64,000 nt of DNA from Waddlia sp964635295 (GCA_964635295.1 CAZWOB010000002.1:49109-113108), one strand, 5' to 3'. Positions 26,829 to 35,585 are shown, counted from the first letter of the stretch. The notes: generated by a model from the letters alone, not told the origin. Program-made: numbers and translations.

Positions 26829-28034
26829 CTACTGAAATTTCAATGACAATAATCCGATCATTGCCAGTAAAAGCGAAACGATCCAAAAGCGAATGACGAC
26901 TTTTGTCTCGGCCCACCCTTTATATTCGAAATGATGGTGAAGCGGAGCGCAAAGGAGCACCCGCTTTTTATTTCTAAGCTTATAGCTCCCCACCTGCACA
27001 ATCACAGAGACCGCTTCTGCGACAAAGACCCCCCCTATTATCGCCAGGAGGAACTCCCTCTTTAACAGGACAGCGCAAATCCCGATCAGTCCGCCCAATG
27101 CAAGCGAACCCGTATCACCCATGAATACCTGCGCTGGATGGCCGTTGTACCAAAGGAATCCGAGACAGGCCCCGGCAAAACCGCTGAGAAAAACCGCGAT
27201 TTCACCACTGCCTTCCACATAGAGGATATTCAGGTATTGGGAAAGATCCAGGTGATTGGAAAGAAATGCGATAAGCGCAAGGCAAACGGCAACCATAAGC
27301 AGGCATCCGGCCGCAAGCCCGTCCAGTCCGTCTGTCAGGTTGACCGCATTTGAGGAGCCGGTAATCACGATCATGATCAGGAAAAAGATGACCAGTAAAG
27401 AAGCCCCCGAAAAAATGAAGACAGGGTCCTTGACAAAGGGAAAATATAATCTGGAAACGTAGTTCTGCAAAGAGATCGGTTTTGAATGGTCGTTTCCCAT
27501 CATCTCTTCTTTGACTGTCGGCGGCTCATACCAATCGCCGACATGAAAAAACTCACTGACGGCAGGGACAAGCAGATAACAGGCGATGAAACCGGACAAA
27601 AGGAGCTGGATCGCAAGTTTTTTCTTTCCTGAGAGCCCTTTCGTATTTTTGTACTTTAATTTGAGATAATCATCACGCCCTCCCAAAAAACCCAGAACGA
27701 GCGTTGAGATCAACAGGATAAGGGTAAACGCGTGGGACAAGTCCATCCAAAGGAGCAATGCGACCACCATGGAAAACAGGACCAGGAGGCCTCCCATTGT
27801 CGGCGTATCTTTCTTCTTTGCATGCAGCTCCCCCAGAAGAGGACACTCCTCCATCCGGATCGACTGGCCGATCTTCAATTCATAAAGCTTGCGAATGAAC
27901 CAAGGCCCAAAAAAAATACTGATAAACAGGGTCGTCATTGCGGCCAACATCATCCGGGTCGACGTATAAAAGAAGGCTGCGGGGACTTTGATCAAAAAAT
28001 GACTGCGTAAAAATTCCAGAAAAATCAGGATCAT
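26829..28034 (-). CDS. mraY: phospho-MurNAc-pentapeptide translocase (lipid I synthase)
   Basis: 401 residues, about ten membrane helices. Transfers phospho-MurNAc-pentapeptide to undecaprenyl phosphate. Signatures: KKKDTPTMGGLL, FLGGRDDYLK (the DDxxK motif, here following GR rather than GF), NAVNLTDGLDGLAAG, FMGDTGSLALGG, and the C-terminal APLHHHFEYKGW. The loop at residues about 155-185 (GDWYEPPTVKEEMMGNDHS) is longer than usual. murF, which sits next to mraY in Chlamydiaceae, is not in the window. First gene of the murein run; its promoter must lie in the 175-base spacer upstream. Confidence 0.97.
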   Translation of the reverse strand: MILIFLEFLRSHFLIKVPAAFFYTSTRMMLAAMTTLFISIFFGPWFIRKLYELKIGQSIRMEECPLLGELHAKKKDTPTMGGLLVLFSMVVALLLWMDLSHAFTLILLISTLVLGFLGGRDDYLKLKYKNTKGLSGKKKLAIQLLLSGFIACYLLVPAVSEFFHVGDWYEPPTVKEEMMGNDHSKPISLQNYVSRLYFPFVKDPVFIFSGASLLVIFFLIMIVITGSSNAVNLTDGLDGLAAGCLLMVAVCLALIAFLSNHLDLSQYLNILYVEGSGEIAVFLSGFAGACLGFLWYNGHPAQVFMGDTGSLALGGLIGICAVLLKREFLLAIIGGVFVAEAVSVIVQVGSYKLRNKKRVLLCAPLHHHFEYKGWAETKVVIRFWIVSLLLAMIGLLSLKFQ

Positions 28035-28156
28035 GATCTAATATTTTCGGCTAGAGGGAGTTAGAGAACAAATTTGAATAAAAAGCCACAAATGCGACTG
28101 TTCAAATCAGTTCAAAGACGTAGAATCTCACTAGAGTCCTTTTTTTTCAACTTTTC

Positions 28157-28185
28157 TGGACAATTCAAAGAAAAAAAGGTATAAT
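28157..28185 (+). promoter_or_regulatory. sigma70-like promoter of the desaturase gene
   Basis: TGGACA (28157-28162), 17-base spacer, TATAAT (28180-28185), 25 bases before the start codon. It is one of the best promoter matches in the window. The rest of the spacer towards mraY shows no comparable minus-strand match. Confidence 0.7.
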
Positions 28186-28209
28186 TTACAATCTAGAATC
28201 AATTAATCG

Positions 28210-29358
28210 ATGGGAATTAATGTCATGATTGATACATCAAGAGGAATCAACTGGGGCCCAGCGGCTTTTATCATTATCTACCACGTAGCTCTGTTAGTCG
28301 CTCTCCCCTTCTACTTTTACTACCATACGCCATCATTGGCAATGGTCCTGACCAGCTTCGCGCTCTTTTGGCTGACTGGGCTCAGCATCACTGCCGGCTA
28401 CCATCGATACTTTTCCCACAAATCTTACAAAGCCCATCCAATTATTGAAGCGATCCTCGTTTTCCTTGGATCGATGACAGCTCAGGGAAGCGCGCTGCGC
28501 TGGTCATTCGACCACAGGCTCCATCACGCGCATGTGGATACCGATGAAGACCCCTATTCAATCAAGAAAGGATTCTGGTACGCCCACTGTCTTTGGATCA
28601 TTGAGAAGCCAAGAAAAATCGAATCCCGACTGGTAGCTGACCTCGAACGAAAAAAGCTTGTGATGCTCCAGCATCGCTACTACCCGCTCATGATGATAGG
28701 GACAAACGCGATCGCGACACTGTTGGTCGGCTGGCTTTTGAACGACTATTTAGGCGCCTTTGTAATTTCTCTTTGGTTGAGGCTCTTTTTCCTGCACCAC
28801 TTTACCTGGTTCATCAACTCTCTTGCCCACACCTGGGGGGATAAGCCTTTCTGCACAGAACAGACCGCTGTCAATAATTTCGTCATCTCCCTTGTGACTT
28901 TCGGCGAAGGCTATCACAACTACCACCACACCTACGCAAACGACTATCGCAACGGTATCCGCTGGTACCACTTCGATCCGACGAAATGGCTTGTTTGGAC
29001 TTTGAACAAAATCGGCCTGACAAAAGACCTCAAGCGGATGGACCCTTATACGATCAAGAAAAAAATGATCTTAGAGCGTAAAGATGTCCTTTCAAAGCAG
29101 CTGACAGACCTTTGGTATGTAAAAAAGGATGAACTCGAAAAAAATATCCAGGAACTTTCTGACAGGATACTCGAGCAGATTGCTGACTTTAAAAAGTTAT
29201 CAGAGAAATACCGCGCGGCCAAAAAAGAGCAGAAACGCGAGCTCCTCATCAGCCTGAAAAAAGAGATCAGAGACCTTAAACGCAATCTAAAATCCGATTG
29301 GCGTCACTGGAAAAAACTTTCCAGAAATATTATGGGCCTGAAACCTCTTCCTGCGTAA
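28210..29358 (+). CDS. acyl-CoA/acyl-lipid delta-9-type fatty acid desaturase
   Basis: 382 residues. A di-iron integral membrane desaturase with the three histidine boxes HRYFSH (65-70), HRLHH (102-106) and HNYHH (236-240), and two pairs of membrane helices before and after the second box. It introduces a cis double bond using O2 and an external electron donor. Beyond residue 280 a basic, heptad-rich tail of about 100 residues follows that is not part of the normal desaturase domain. The enzyme needs O2, a contrast with the hydrogenase cluster 20 kb away. The start ATG lacks a strong ribosome site; ATG at 28225 is an alternative. Confidence 0.93.
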   Translation: MGINVMIDTSRGINWGPAAFIIIYHVALLVALPFYFYYHTPSLAMVLTSFALFWLTGLSITAGYHRYFSHKSYKAHPIIEAILVFLGSMTAQGSALRWSFDHRLHHAHVDTDEDPYSIKKGFWYAHCLWIIEKPRKIESRLVADLERKKLVMLQHRYYPLMMIGTNAIATLLVGWLLNDYLGAFVISLWLRLFFLHHFTWFINSLAHTWGDKPFCTEQTAVNNFVISLVTFGEGYHNYHHTYANDYRNGIRWYHFDPTKWLVWTLNKIGLTKDLKRMDPYTIKKKMILERKDVLSKQLTDLWYVKKDELEKNIQELSDRILEQIADFKKLSEKYRAAKKEQKRELLISLKKEIRDLKRNLKSDWRHWKKLSRNIMGLKPLPA

Positions 29359-29380
29359 GAAAAGTTTTCTAAATTTGGGG

Positions 29381-29410
29381 TTGACCGTTTTTAACTGTTT
29401 ACGTTATAAC
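29381..29410 (+). promoter_or_regulatory. promoter of tRNA-Cys / rsmI
   Basis: TTGACC (29381-29386), 18-base spacer, TATAAC (29405-29410); the tRNA begins 15 bases further on, so its 5' leader would be very short. Confidence 0.7.
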
Positions 29411-29424
29411 TAAACCCCTTTAAA

Positions 29425-29495
29425 GGTGGCATGGCCAAGTGGTAAGGCAGAAGCCTGCAAAGCTTCCATCCCCAGTTCGAATCTGGGTGCCACCT
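29425..29495 (+). tRNA. tRNA-Cys (anticodon GCA)
   Basis: 71 bases folding as a complete cloverleaf: acceptor GGTGGCA/TGCCACC, D arm GCC..GGC, anticodon stem GAAGC/GCTTC with loop CTGCAAA (anticodon GCA), T arm CCCAG-TTCGAAT-CTGGG. The discriminator base is T, the known identity base of tRNA-Cys. CCA is not encoded. It lies only 14 bases before the rsmI start codon and shares its promoter. Confidence 0.97.
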
Positions 29496-29509
29496 TATTT
29501 TTTATTCAG

Positions 29510-30319
29510 ATGCTCTATTTAATCCCAACTCCAATCGGCAATCTCAAAGACATCACTTTCCGCGCAGTGGAAACCCTCCAGAACTGCGACCTGATCCTAT
29601 GCGAAGACACCCGTGTCAGCCAAACGCTTCTCCGCCATTATGATATCGCGACTCCTGTTAAAAGCTATCATCAGTTCAATGAAGCATCGAGGGAAGATGA
29701 GATCGTTAACGCTTTAAAAAATGGACAAACGATCGGACTGATCTCAGATGCAGGAACGCCCTCCATTTCAGATCCGGGCTTCCGCATTGTCAGCCGATGC
29801 CGTGTTGAAGGGATCCCGGTCTCATCCCTTCCCGGCTCGTGCGCAGTGACAACAGCGATATCCGGAAGCGGACTCCCGACAGAAAAATTTCAATTTGTCG
29901 GCTTCCTTCCTAAAAAAGGGGGACCGCTGCAGCAAGTGATCATCGAAGCCCTCCTTTACCAAGGAACGACCGCGGCCTATGAATCCCCTCACCGTCTAGT
30001 GGAAACGCTGGAAACGATACATCGATTGCACGAAGAGGCGCAAGTAGCGGTTTGCCGCGAACTGACGAAAAAATTTGAAGAGTACAGCACAGGAAATATC
30101 AAAACGGTTCTTGAGCGCTACCGGGCAACGCCACCCAAAGGTGAAATCGTCCTCTTGATCCAGGGAGGGATAGAAGAAAAGATCTGGCAAGAACTCTCTC
30201 CAGAAGAACTTGTCTCCCACTTCCAGGAGATATTCAAATTATCATCCAAAGACGCTTTAAAGCTCGCCGCAGAAAAGTCAGGGCTTCCAAAACGAGAGCT
30301 CTACAAAAAACTCCTGTAG
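29510..30319 (+). CDS. rsmI: 16S rRNA (cytidine-1402-2'-O)-methyltransferase
   Basis: 269 residues of the SAM-dependent tetrapyrrole-methylase fold: MLYLIPTPIGNLKDITFRAVE, CEDTRVSQTLLRHY, LISDAGTPSISDPGFRIV, GFLPKKGG, YESPHRLVETLETI, CRELTKKFEE and KGEIVLLI. All are typical of RsmI, which 2'-O-methylates C1402 in the decoding centre. The open frame begins inside the tRNA gene at 29426; the ATG at 29510 is the real start because family proteins begin MLYLIPTPIGN. No separate promoter is seen, so processing of the tRNA would create the mRNA 5' end. Confidence 0.96.
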   Translation: MLYLIPTPIGNLKDITFRAVETLQNCDLILCEDTRVSQTLLRHYDIATPVKSYHQFNEASREDEIVNALKNGQTIGLISDAGTPSISDPGFRIVSRCRVEGIPVSSLPGSCAVTTAISGSGLPTEKFQFVGFLPKKGGPLQQVIIEALLYQGTTAAYESPHRLVETLETIHRLHEEAQVAVCRELTKKFEEYSTGNIKTVLERYRATPPKGEIVLLIQGGIEEKIWQELSPEELVSHFQEIFKLSSKDALKLAAEKSGLPKRELYKKLL

Positions 30320-30380
30320 TTAAGAAAAAGTTTACTTTTTCGACCTAATCCAGTATCAGATTATAGCTTGGTATTTGTAA

Positions 30381-30392
30381 TGGAGGCCTCCA
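30381..30392 (+). promoter_or_regulatory. palindromic ribosome-binding site before the FadL-like gene
   Basis: TGGAGGCCTCCA is a perfect 12-base palindrome containing the Shine-Dalgarno GGAGG and its exact complement CCTCC directly next to it, four bases before the ATG. It could only pair between two transcripts or with a shifted partner, so a regulatory meaning is speculative; as a ribosome site it is strong. Confidence 0.5.
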
Positions 30393-30395
30393 CCA

Positions 30396-31652
30396 ATGAA
30401 CTTTATACGCAAAACAGTCCCTTTTGCCCTGGCACTTCTCCCGTACTTCCTGACGGGACCGATCGAGGCCAACCTCTATAAAAGCCCCAAAGCTTTGGGA
30501 CGCGCAGGAGCTGTCGTCGCCTCTCCGCAAGACTCGATGACAATCGCATACAACCCAGCCGCCGCCGCATTCGTGGGAAACCGCTGGGACCTTGGGCTTA
30601 CCTGGATCCACAACCTGGGACGCCATACCTATTCAGATAATGACAATATCGATGGAGTGTATGATCCTTTTGTCAATGGACGCGACCTCTTTGTCCCTGA
30701 ATTCGGCGTCAACCAAGTGATGTGCGAATGCACAATGACCTGGGGTTTTGTGATCTACAACCAGGAGTATTATAAAGTCGATTACGATACGCCCAACTTT
30801 CTGTTCGGTTCCAGCAACCTCGGACTCGAATACCTTCATTATGTCGCATCCCCCTCATGGTCAATCCTTTTCGGCTGTGACCATGCGCTTGGGATCACCC
30901 TTGATTTCCACGGCCACCGCTTGAAGATCAACGGGCTTGAGGATTTTGCCAATGATTTTTACACGAACAACCCCAATCAGTTTACCAATAAGGGATACGA
31001 CTATGCCGGCGCGATCGGCGCGACTGTCGGCTGGATCAGTCATTTGGCTTACGGAGTTACCTTGGGTCTTTCTTACTCGCCTCCCGTCGACTGGATCATT
31101 GGAAAATTCAATGATTACCGTGGCTCAGTCGCAGACAGAGCGCTGCTTAAACTCCCCGCCCGCTATCTTGCAGGCCTTGAAATTCAGATGGTCTGCGGCC
31201 TTTTCGCTGAATTTGATGTTGAACATGTCCAGTACAATCAAATTCGCCCCTTGAGTCAAAAGCTTCTTCCCGCATTTGAAGAAGAGTTCGGGTTCGGAAC
31301 AAAAGACGGAGTTGGCCTCGGATGGAGGGACCAGACAATCTTTCGCTTTGGACTCGAATGGGAGTGGGATGATGATTTCGCTTTCCGCGTTGGCTGGTGG
31401 CACCACAGAACTCCGATCGTGAGCAGCGAAACGCTGGCCAATACGCTGGTGCCCAACGTCCTGGAAAATTATGTCACCTGGGGCGGAACGATGGCTTGCG
31501 GATGTCTCAACGAAATCAATTTCTTTGGTGCGTATGGTTTTAAATCCACTGTCCATGGACGTGACTCCATCCCCGATGATCTAGGTGGTGGTGAAGTGGA
31601 TATCGAAGGGGAAAAGTGGATGTTCGGCATGTCTTGGGGTCGTAAATTTTAA
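30396..31652 (+). CDS. FadL/OmpP1-type outer membrane transport protein
   Basis: 418 residues with a signal peptide (MNFIRKTVPFALALLPYFLTG then a cut near IEA-N) and a beta-barrel-like body of alternating strands ending in a terminal Phe (MFGMSWGRKF), the usual outer-membrane insertion signal. The start of the mature part, SPKALGRAGAVVASPQDSMTIAYNPAAAAF, matches the FadL/TodX pattern of plug residues (GxAGAxxA...xxNPA). FadL proteins take up long-chain fatty acids or hydrophobics, which would feed the aas-like ligase and the desaturase encoded nearby. Several cysteine pairs (MCECTM, MACGCL) could form disulfides, common in chlamydial envelopes. Confidence 0.85.
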   Translation: MNFIRKTVPFALALLPYFLTGPIEANLYKSPKALGRAGAVVASPQDSMTIAYNPAAAAFVGNRWDLGLTWIHNLGRHTYSDNDNIDGVYDPFVNGRDLFVPEFGVNQVMCECTMTWGFVIYNQEYYKVDYDTPNFLFGSSNLGLEYLHYVASPSWSILFGCDHALGITLDFHGHRLKINGLEDFANDFYTNNPNQFTNKGYDYAGAIGATVGWISHLAYGVTLGLSYSPPVDWIIGKFNDYRGSVADRALLKLPARYLAGLEIQMVCGLFAEFDVEHVQYNQIRPLSQKLLPAFEEEFGFGTKDGVGLGWRDQTIFRFGLEWEWDDDFAFRVGWWHHRTPIVSSETLANTLVPNVLENYVTWGGTMACGCLNEINFFGAYGFKSTVHGRDSIPDDLGGGEVDIEGEKWMFGMSWGRKF

Positions 31653-31689
31653 TTTCGTTTCTTCCGTCCACACTTTAAATTCAAAAGAA

Positions 31690-31731
31690 AAAGGCCATTT
31701 TCTAAATGAGGAAATGGCCTTTCTTTGTTTT
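31690..31731 (+). terminator. rho-independent terminator after the FadL-like gene
   Basis: Stem AAAGGCCATTT (31690-31700) pairs with AAATGGCCTTT (31712-31722) around an 11-base loop and is followed by TTCTTTGTTTT. It lies 38 bases past the stop codon. Confidence 0.8.
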
Positions 31732-31817
31732 GATAAAAATCTTGCCTGTTATCCTCTTGATCCGGTAGAATTTTCCTTTGGAAAGTTTGGTTGCAATTGT
31801 AACGACGGGAACACCTC

Positions 31818-32672
31818 ATGTATCTCCAAAAAGAGATTGAACGCTTGATCGATATCTCGATTGAAGAAGACCTGCGCTCAGGCGATATTACCACAGATGT
31901 GCTCGTCCCCGAAAGTGCGATCATCTCAGCGCGCATCGTCTTAAAGCAAGCAGGCGTCCTCGCCGCCCTCCCTTTTCTTCAGATCCTTTTCCATAAAATC
32001 GACCCTTCGATCGAAGTGACGTTGTACGTGGAAGAAGGGTCCTACCAAACGGCGGGAACAATTCTGGGAAAGGTATCCGGTCCGGCCAGAGGCATCCTTT
32101 CGGGTGAACGCGTAGCGTTAAACCTGATCCAGCACGCATCCGGCGTGGCAACCACGACATCGGAATATGTCCGGAAGCTGAAAGGTCTTCACTGCGGAAT
32201 TTTGGATACCCGAAAAACACTGCCCGGTTTGCGGGCGTTGGAAAAGTACGCAGTCAGCGTCGGAGGCGGATTCAATCACCGCTTTGCGCTGGACGATCGG
32301 TTCATCATCAAGCCGAATCACCTCTATTTCCTCAAAGGCACGAGCAAGAACCCGATCAAAGATGCGATTGAAAAGGTCAAAGAACGCAATGCCGACCTCC
32401 CTATCGAAGTGGAGATTACACGGTTCGACCAGCTCGTTCATGCGCTTCACCCGTTTGTCGACGGAATCATGCTCAGCCGCATGATGCCGCTTGAAATCAA
32501 ACGTTGCGTCGACCGCATTCGCCAGACTGAAAAAAAGGTATATATAGAGTCACTGGGAACCATCACCCTGGATACCGTCCGCGCATATGCAGAAACGGGC
32601 GTAGACGGCATTTCGATCGGTTCCGTCACACACTCTGTCCCCGCGTTAGATATCGTAATGCGATTCAAGTAA
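31818..32672 (+). CDS. nadC: nicotinate-nucleotide pyrophosphorylase (quinolinate PRTase)
   Basis: 284 residues. Converts quinolinate and PRPP to nicotinate mononucleotide. Typical N-terminal EEDLRSGDITTDVLVP, the ERVALNLIQHASGVAT helix, LDTRKTLPGLRALEKYAVSV, GGGFNHR, DDRFIIKPNH and the C-terminal ESLGTITLDTVRAYAETGVD followed by GISIG. All are signatures of NadC and the length is standard. It is followed 23 bases later by groEL. nadA and nadB are not in the window; nadD is, at 11.4 kb. Confidence 0.95.
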   Translation: MYLQKEIERLIDISIEEDLRSGDITTDVLVPESAIISARIVLKQAGVLAALPFLQILFHKIDPSIEVTLYVEEGSYQTAGTILGKVSGPARGILSGERVALNLIQHASGVATTTSEYVRKLKGLHCGILDTRKTLPGLRALEKYAVSVGGGFNHRFALDDRFIIKPNHLYFLKGTSKNPIKDAIEKVKERNADLPIEVEITRFDQLVHALHPFVDGIMLSRMMPLEIKRCVDRIRQTEKKVYIESLGTITLDTVRAYAETGVDGISIGSVTHSVPALDIVMRFK

Positions 32673-32695
32673 ATGATAAAAAGGAGTAGAAACGC

Positions 32696-34288
32696 ATGAC
32701 TTCACCGAAAAAAATTCTATTTGAAGAAGAAGCAAGAGAAAAGCTTCTCGAAGGTATTGTTCAACTAGCAGACATCGTTGCCTTTACCCTCGGGCCTAAA
32801 GGACGGAACGTTGGTCTGGAAAAAAGCTGGGGCGCCCCTACGATCACAAACGATGGAAGCAGCATTGTTAAAGACGTTTCATTGAAGGACCCGTTTTCCA
32901 ATATGGGCGTAGCGATGGCCCAGGAGGTTGTCCAAAAAATTAAAGAGAAGTGCGGGGACGGTACGACGACAGGAACTCTCCTTCTGAGAACTCTCGTTGA
33001 AGAAGGGATCAAGCAAATCGCTGCCGGCCACAGCCCGATTGGCGTCAAACGCGGGATCGATAAAGCTGTTGAAGCGATCGTTGCTGCAATCGAGAAATCG
33101 GCAATCTCGATCAAGACCTCGGAAGAGATTAAAAATATCGCCACTGTTTCCGCTTCAGGAAATCAAACGATCGGTTCAATGATCGGAGATGCAATCGACA
33201 AAGTGGGAAAGAACGGCGTCATCACTATTGAAGAAGGGAAAGGAACAGAAACTGTGATCGATCTGGTCGAAGGAATGGAGTTCGACCGGGGATACTTGAG
33301 CGCGTACTTCTGCACTGATATGGAAAAAATGCAGATCAACATGAATAACGCCCAAATCCTTCTGGTCGATAAGAAGATCTCCACTGTTCATGAAATCCTC
33401 CCTATTTTGCAGGCGACAGCAGCCTCTTCACGCGAGCTTCTCATTATCGCAGAAGACCTGGAAGGAGATGCTCTGTCAACACTTGTCGTCAATAAACTGA
33501 GAGGATCCTTGAAGGTTGCCGCTGTCAAAGCTCCAGGTTTTGGAGACAGACGAAAAGCGATGATGCAGGACCTGGCCATTTTGACCGGTGGAACATTGAT
33601 CACTGAAGAGACTGGGATGTCTTTAAAAGATGCAGATCTTGAAGTCCTTGGATCAGCTGAGCAGATCACTATTACAAAAGATCGAACAACGATCGTAAAC
33701 GGAGGAGGTACTCCCGAAGCGATCAAAGCGCGCGTTTCTCAAATCGAGAAAGAGGCCGCAGAGGTCAGCAGCTCCTACGACAAGGAAAAACTGGAAGAGC
33801 GGAAAGCAAAACTGAGCGGCGGAGTCGCCGTCATCCGCGTCGGAGCTGCGACAGAGCCTGAAATGAAACAAAAAAAGCAGATGTTCGAAGACAGCTTAAG
33901 CTCTACAAAGGCTGCAATCGAAGAGGGTATCGTCCCCGGCGGAGGTGTTGCCCTGCTTAGAGCTAAAAAATCTCTCGACACTCTAAACCTCGCAGGCGAT
34001 GAGGAGATCGGGGCACGGATTGTCTCGCGCGCTTGCAGCACACCGCTTAAGCAAATCGTGACCAACTCCGGATTTGACGGTTCGGTTATTCTGATGGAAG
34101 TGGAAAACGCTGCTACGAATGACGGTTTCAACGTTCTGACTGAACAAGTGGAAGATCTGGTCAAAGCAGGTGTTGTCGATCCGGCAAAAGTTGTCATCAA
34201 CAGCTTGATCCATGCGGCATCTGTTGCTGGTATCGTACTGATCTCTGAAGCTCTTGTTTCAGATGCAGAAGAGGATGAAGAAGCATAA
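32696..34288 (+). CDS. groEL: GroEL paralogue (60-kDa chaperonin), no groES partner
   Basis: 530 residues aligning along the whole of GroEL. Residues equivalent to the E. coli ATPase aspartates are kept: Asp53 in TNDGSS, Asp88 in CGDGTTTGTLL, and the Asp of MFEDSLSSTKAAIEEG. The C-terminal Gly-Gly-Met tail is replaced by an acidic VSDAEEDEEA. No groES precedes it and no CIRCE operator is visible in its leader, so it is not the housekeeping groESL copy. Chlamydiae keep several GroEL paralogues; its position a few genes from mraY recalls GroEL3 (CT755) of C. trachomatis, though the retained catalytic residues make exact orthology uncertain. AAGGAG precedes the ATG. Confidence 0.93.
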   Translation: MTSPKKILFEEEAREKLLEGIVQLADIVAFTLGPKGRNVGLEKSWGAPTITNDGSSIVKDVSLKDPFSNMGVAMAQEVVQKIKEKCGDGTTTGTLLLRTLVEEGIKQIAAGHSPIGVKRGIDKAVEAIVAAIEKSAISIKTSEEIKNIATVSASGNQTIGSMIGDAIDKVGKNGVITIEEGKGTETVIDLVEGMEFDRGYLSAYFCTDMEKMQINMNNAQILLVDKKISTVHEILPILQATAASSRELLIIAEDLEGDALSTLVVNKLRGSLKVAAVKAPGFGDRRKAMMQDLAILTGGTLITEETGMSLKDADLEVLGSAEQITITKDRTTIVNGGGTPEAIKARVSQIEKEAAEVSSSYDKEKLEERKAKLSGGVAVIRVGAATEPEMKQKKQMFEDSLSSTKAAIEEGIVPGGGVALLRAKKSLDTLNLAGDEEIGARIVSRACSTPLKQIVTNSGFDGSVILMEVENAATNDGFNVLTEQVEDLVKAGVVDPAKVVINSLIHAASVAGIVLISEALVSDAEEDEEA

Positions 34289-34300
34289 AATCAATTTCCT

Positions 34301-34317
34301 CGCCGTCATTGACGGCG
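34301..34317. terminator. short palindrome after groEL, possible weak terminator
   Basis: CGCCGTCA T TGACGGCG is a perfect inverted repeat 12 bases past the groEL stop. Only scattered T follow, and the next gene starts 22 bases later on the same strand, so it may attenuate rather than end transcription. Confidence 0.4.
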
Positions 34318-34339
34318 CGGTTGATCATGTTTTCCGCCC

Positions 34340-35584
34340 ATGAAATCTAAAATAACCCTATACCTGACTCCCCTCGTATTCATTTTTGGATGGTGGTACC
34401 TGGCATTTTTCGGAGGGAGCTCAACAAAACCTTCCTCAAGCCTGCTCGACCGTCAACCGAAAAAAGTTTTTTCAGTTCCCGAATTCTTCAGTTACCTATC
34501 TCCATTCTCCAGAGATGAGATCAAAGCAGCTCTTGGAGGAGATATTGAGATCATGACCAAGCTGATGAAAGAGTGGGACGTCGATGCCCAGATTCTTGAA
34601 AGCCAGGGATTGATAGGGATCCGCAAATTGAACCGAAGTTCCTTCATCCGGTGCCAGATGATTGGAAGAAAACTCAAAGAACATAGTTATTCTGAATTAA
34701 AACAGCTTGAAAACCAGATCAGGGCAAGTGTCGTCATTGACGACCAGGGAGTTCCTTTCCAACCCCAATCGACCTCTCAAAAGTTCCTTCCCCAAACATT
34801 TGTTTCAGCAAGTTTTCTCTTTGCCCTCGCCTCTCCGAAAGAGATAGCCGCCATCCCCAACGGAATGCGTGCCCAAACGGATCTTTACCCGAAGTCATTG
34901 ACAGACCAAGTCCCGTTGGATACCGACAGGGGGAATTCCGAACTGCTCTATCAAGCTCAACCCGGCGCCGCTTTTGTCGCTGATTACTCGCATCCGGCGA
35001 CACTGGAAATGCTCCGCAACCAGGGAGTCCCTCTTTTTACGTTGAAGGAGATGAAAACCGTCGACCAGGTCGAGGACGCCCTCGTCCGTATTGGCAGTGT
35101 TGTCAATCACCCTTTGGAAGCGGAGGTTTTGTCTCAATTTATCGAATCAGCAATGATCGCCATCGACAACAGGCTTATCGCCTTGCTTCATGATATCGAC
35201 AAGAACAATGAAAAACCAAGCGTGATGTTCCTCAACCACTATGCGCAATACTCGGTCCCAACAGATCGGACAATCGCAGGCGACCTTCTCAATCGCCTTA
35301 GCCAATTGCAATTTACTCTGATCCCAAAACCGGAACTGAACGCCAACAAATGGTCTCTCCCCATCGATCAGGAACAGATCATCTATTTCAATCCCGACTG
35401 TCTGATCATTGCAACTCATGATCCAGAGCATATTATGAACAACATCGAGGGCAATCCCGCTTTTGACTGGATAAACGCCCGGCTGAATCATCAGATCCAC
35501 ACAGTAGACTACTCGACACAGGCCCCAACGCAATATATTGTTCTCGCCTACTATGATATCGCCCAATCCCTCATGAGAAATTAA
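34340..35584 (+). CDS. ABC importer substrate-binding protein (FecB/BtuF-like)
   Basis: 414 residues. An N-terminal signal/anchor helix (ITLYLTPLVFIFGWWYLAFFGG) without a lipobox precedes a two-lobed body; the second lobe contains QAQPGAAFVADYSH, GVPLFTLKEMKTVDQVEDALVRIGSVV (a typical FecB/BtuF inter-lobe segment) and NPDCLIIATHDPEH. By family and by the FecCD-type permease and ATPase that follow, it binds an iron chelate, haem or cobalamin-like ligand; the ligand is unknown. The first 150 residues are poorly conserved. Likely membrane-anchored in the periplasm. Confidence 0.85.
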   Translation: MKSKITLYLTPLVFIFGWWYLAFFGGSSTKPSSSLLDRQPKKVFSVPEFFSYLSPFSRDEIKAALGGDIEIMTKLMKEWDVDAQILESQGLIGIRKLNRSSFIRCQMIGRKLKEHSYSELKQLENQIRASVVIDDQGVPFQPQSTSQKFLPQTFVSASFLFALASPKEIAAIPNGMRAQTDLYPKSLTDQVPLDTDRGNSELLYQAQPGAAFVADYSHPATLEMLRNQGVPLFTLKEMKTVDQVEDALVRIGSVVNHPLEAEVLSQFIESAMIAIDNRLIALLHDIDKNNEKPSVMFLNHYAQYSVPTDRTIAGDLLNRLSQLQFTLIPKPELNANKWSLPIDQEQIIYFNPDCLIIATHDPEHIMNNIEGNPAFDWINARLNHQIHTVDYSTQAPTQYIVLAYYDIAQSLMRN

Positions 35585-35585
35585 C

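Noticed and set aside
32560..32695. groES or a CIRCE operator upstream of groEL
   Set aside because: The region is the end of nadC plus a 23-base spacer with a ribosome site; neither is present.
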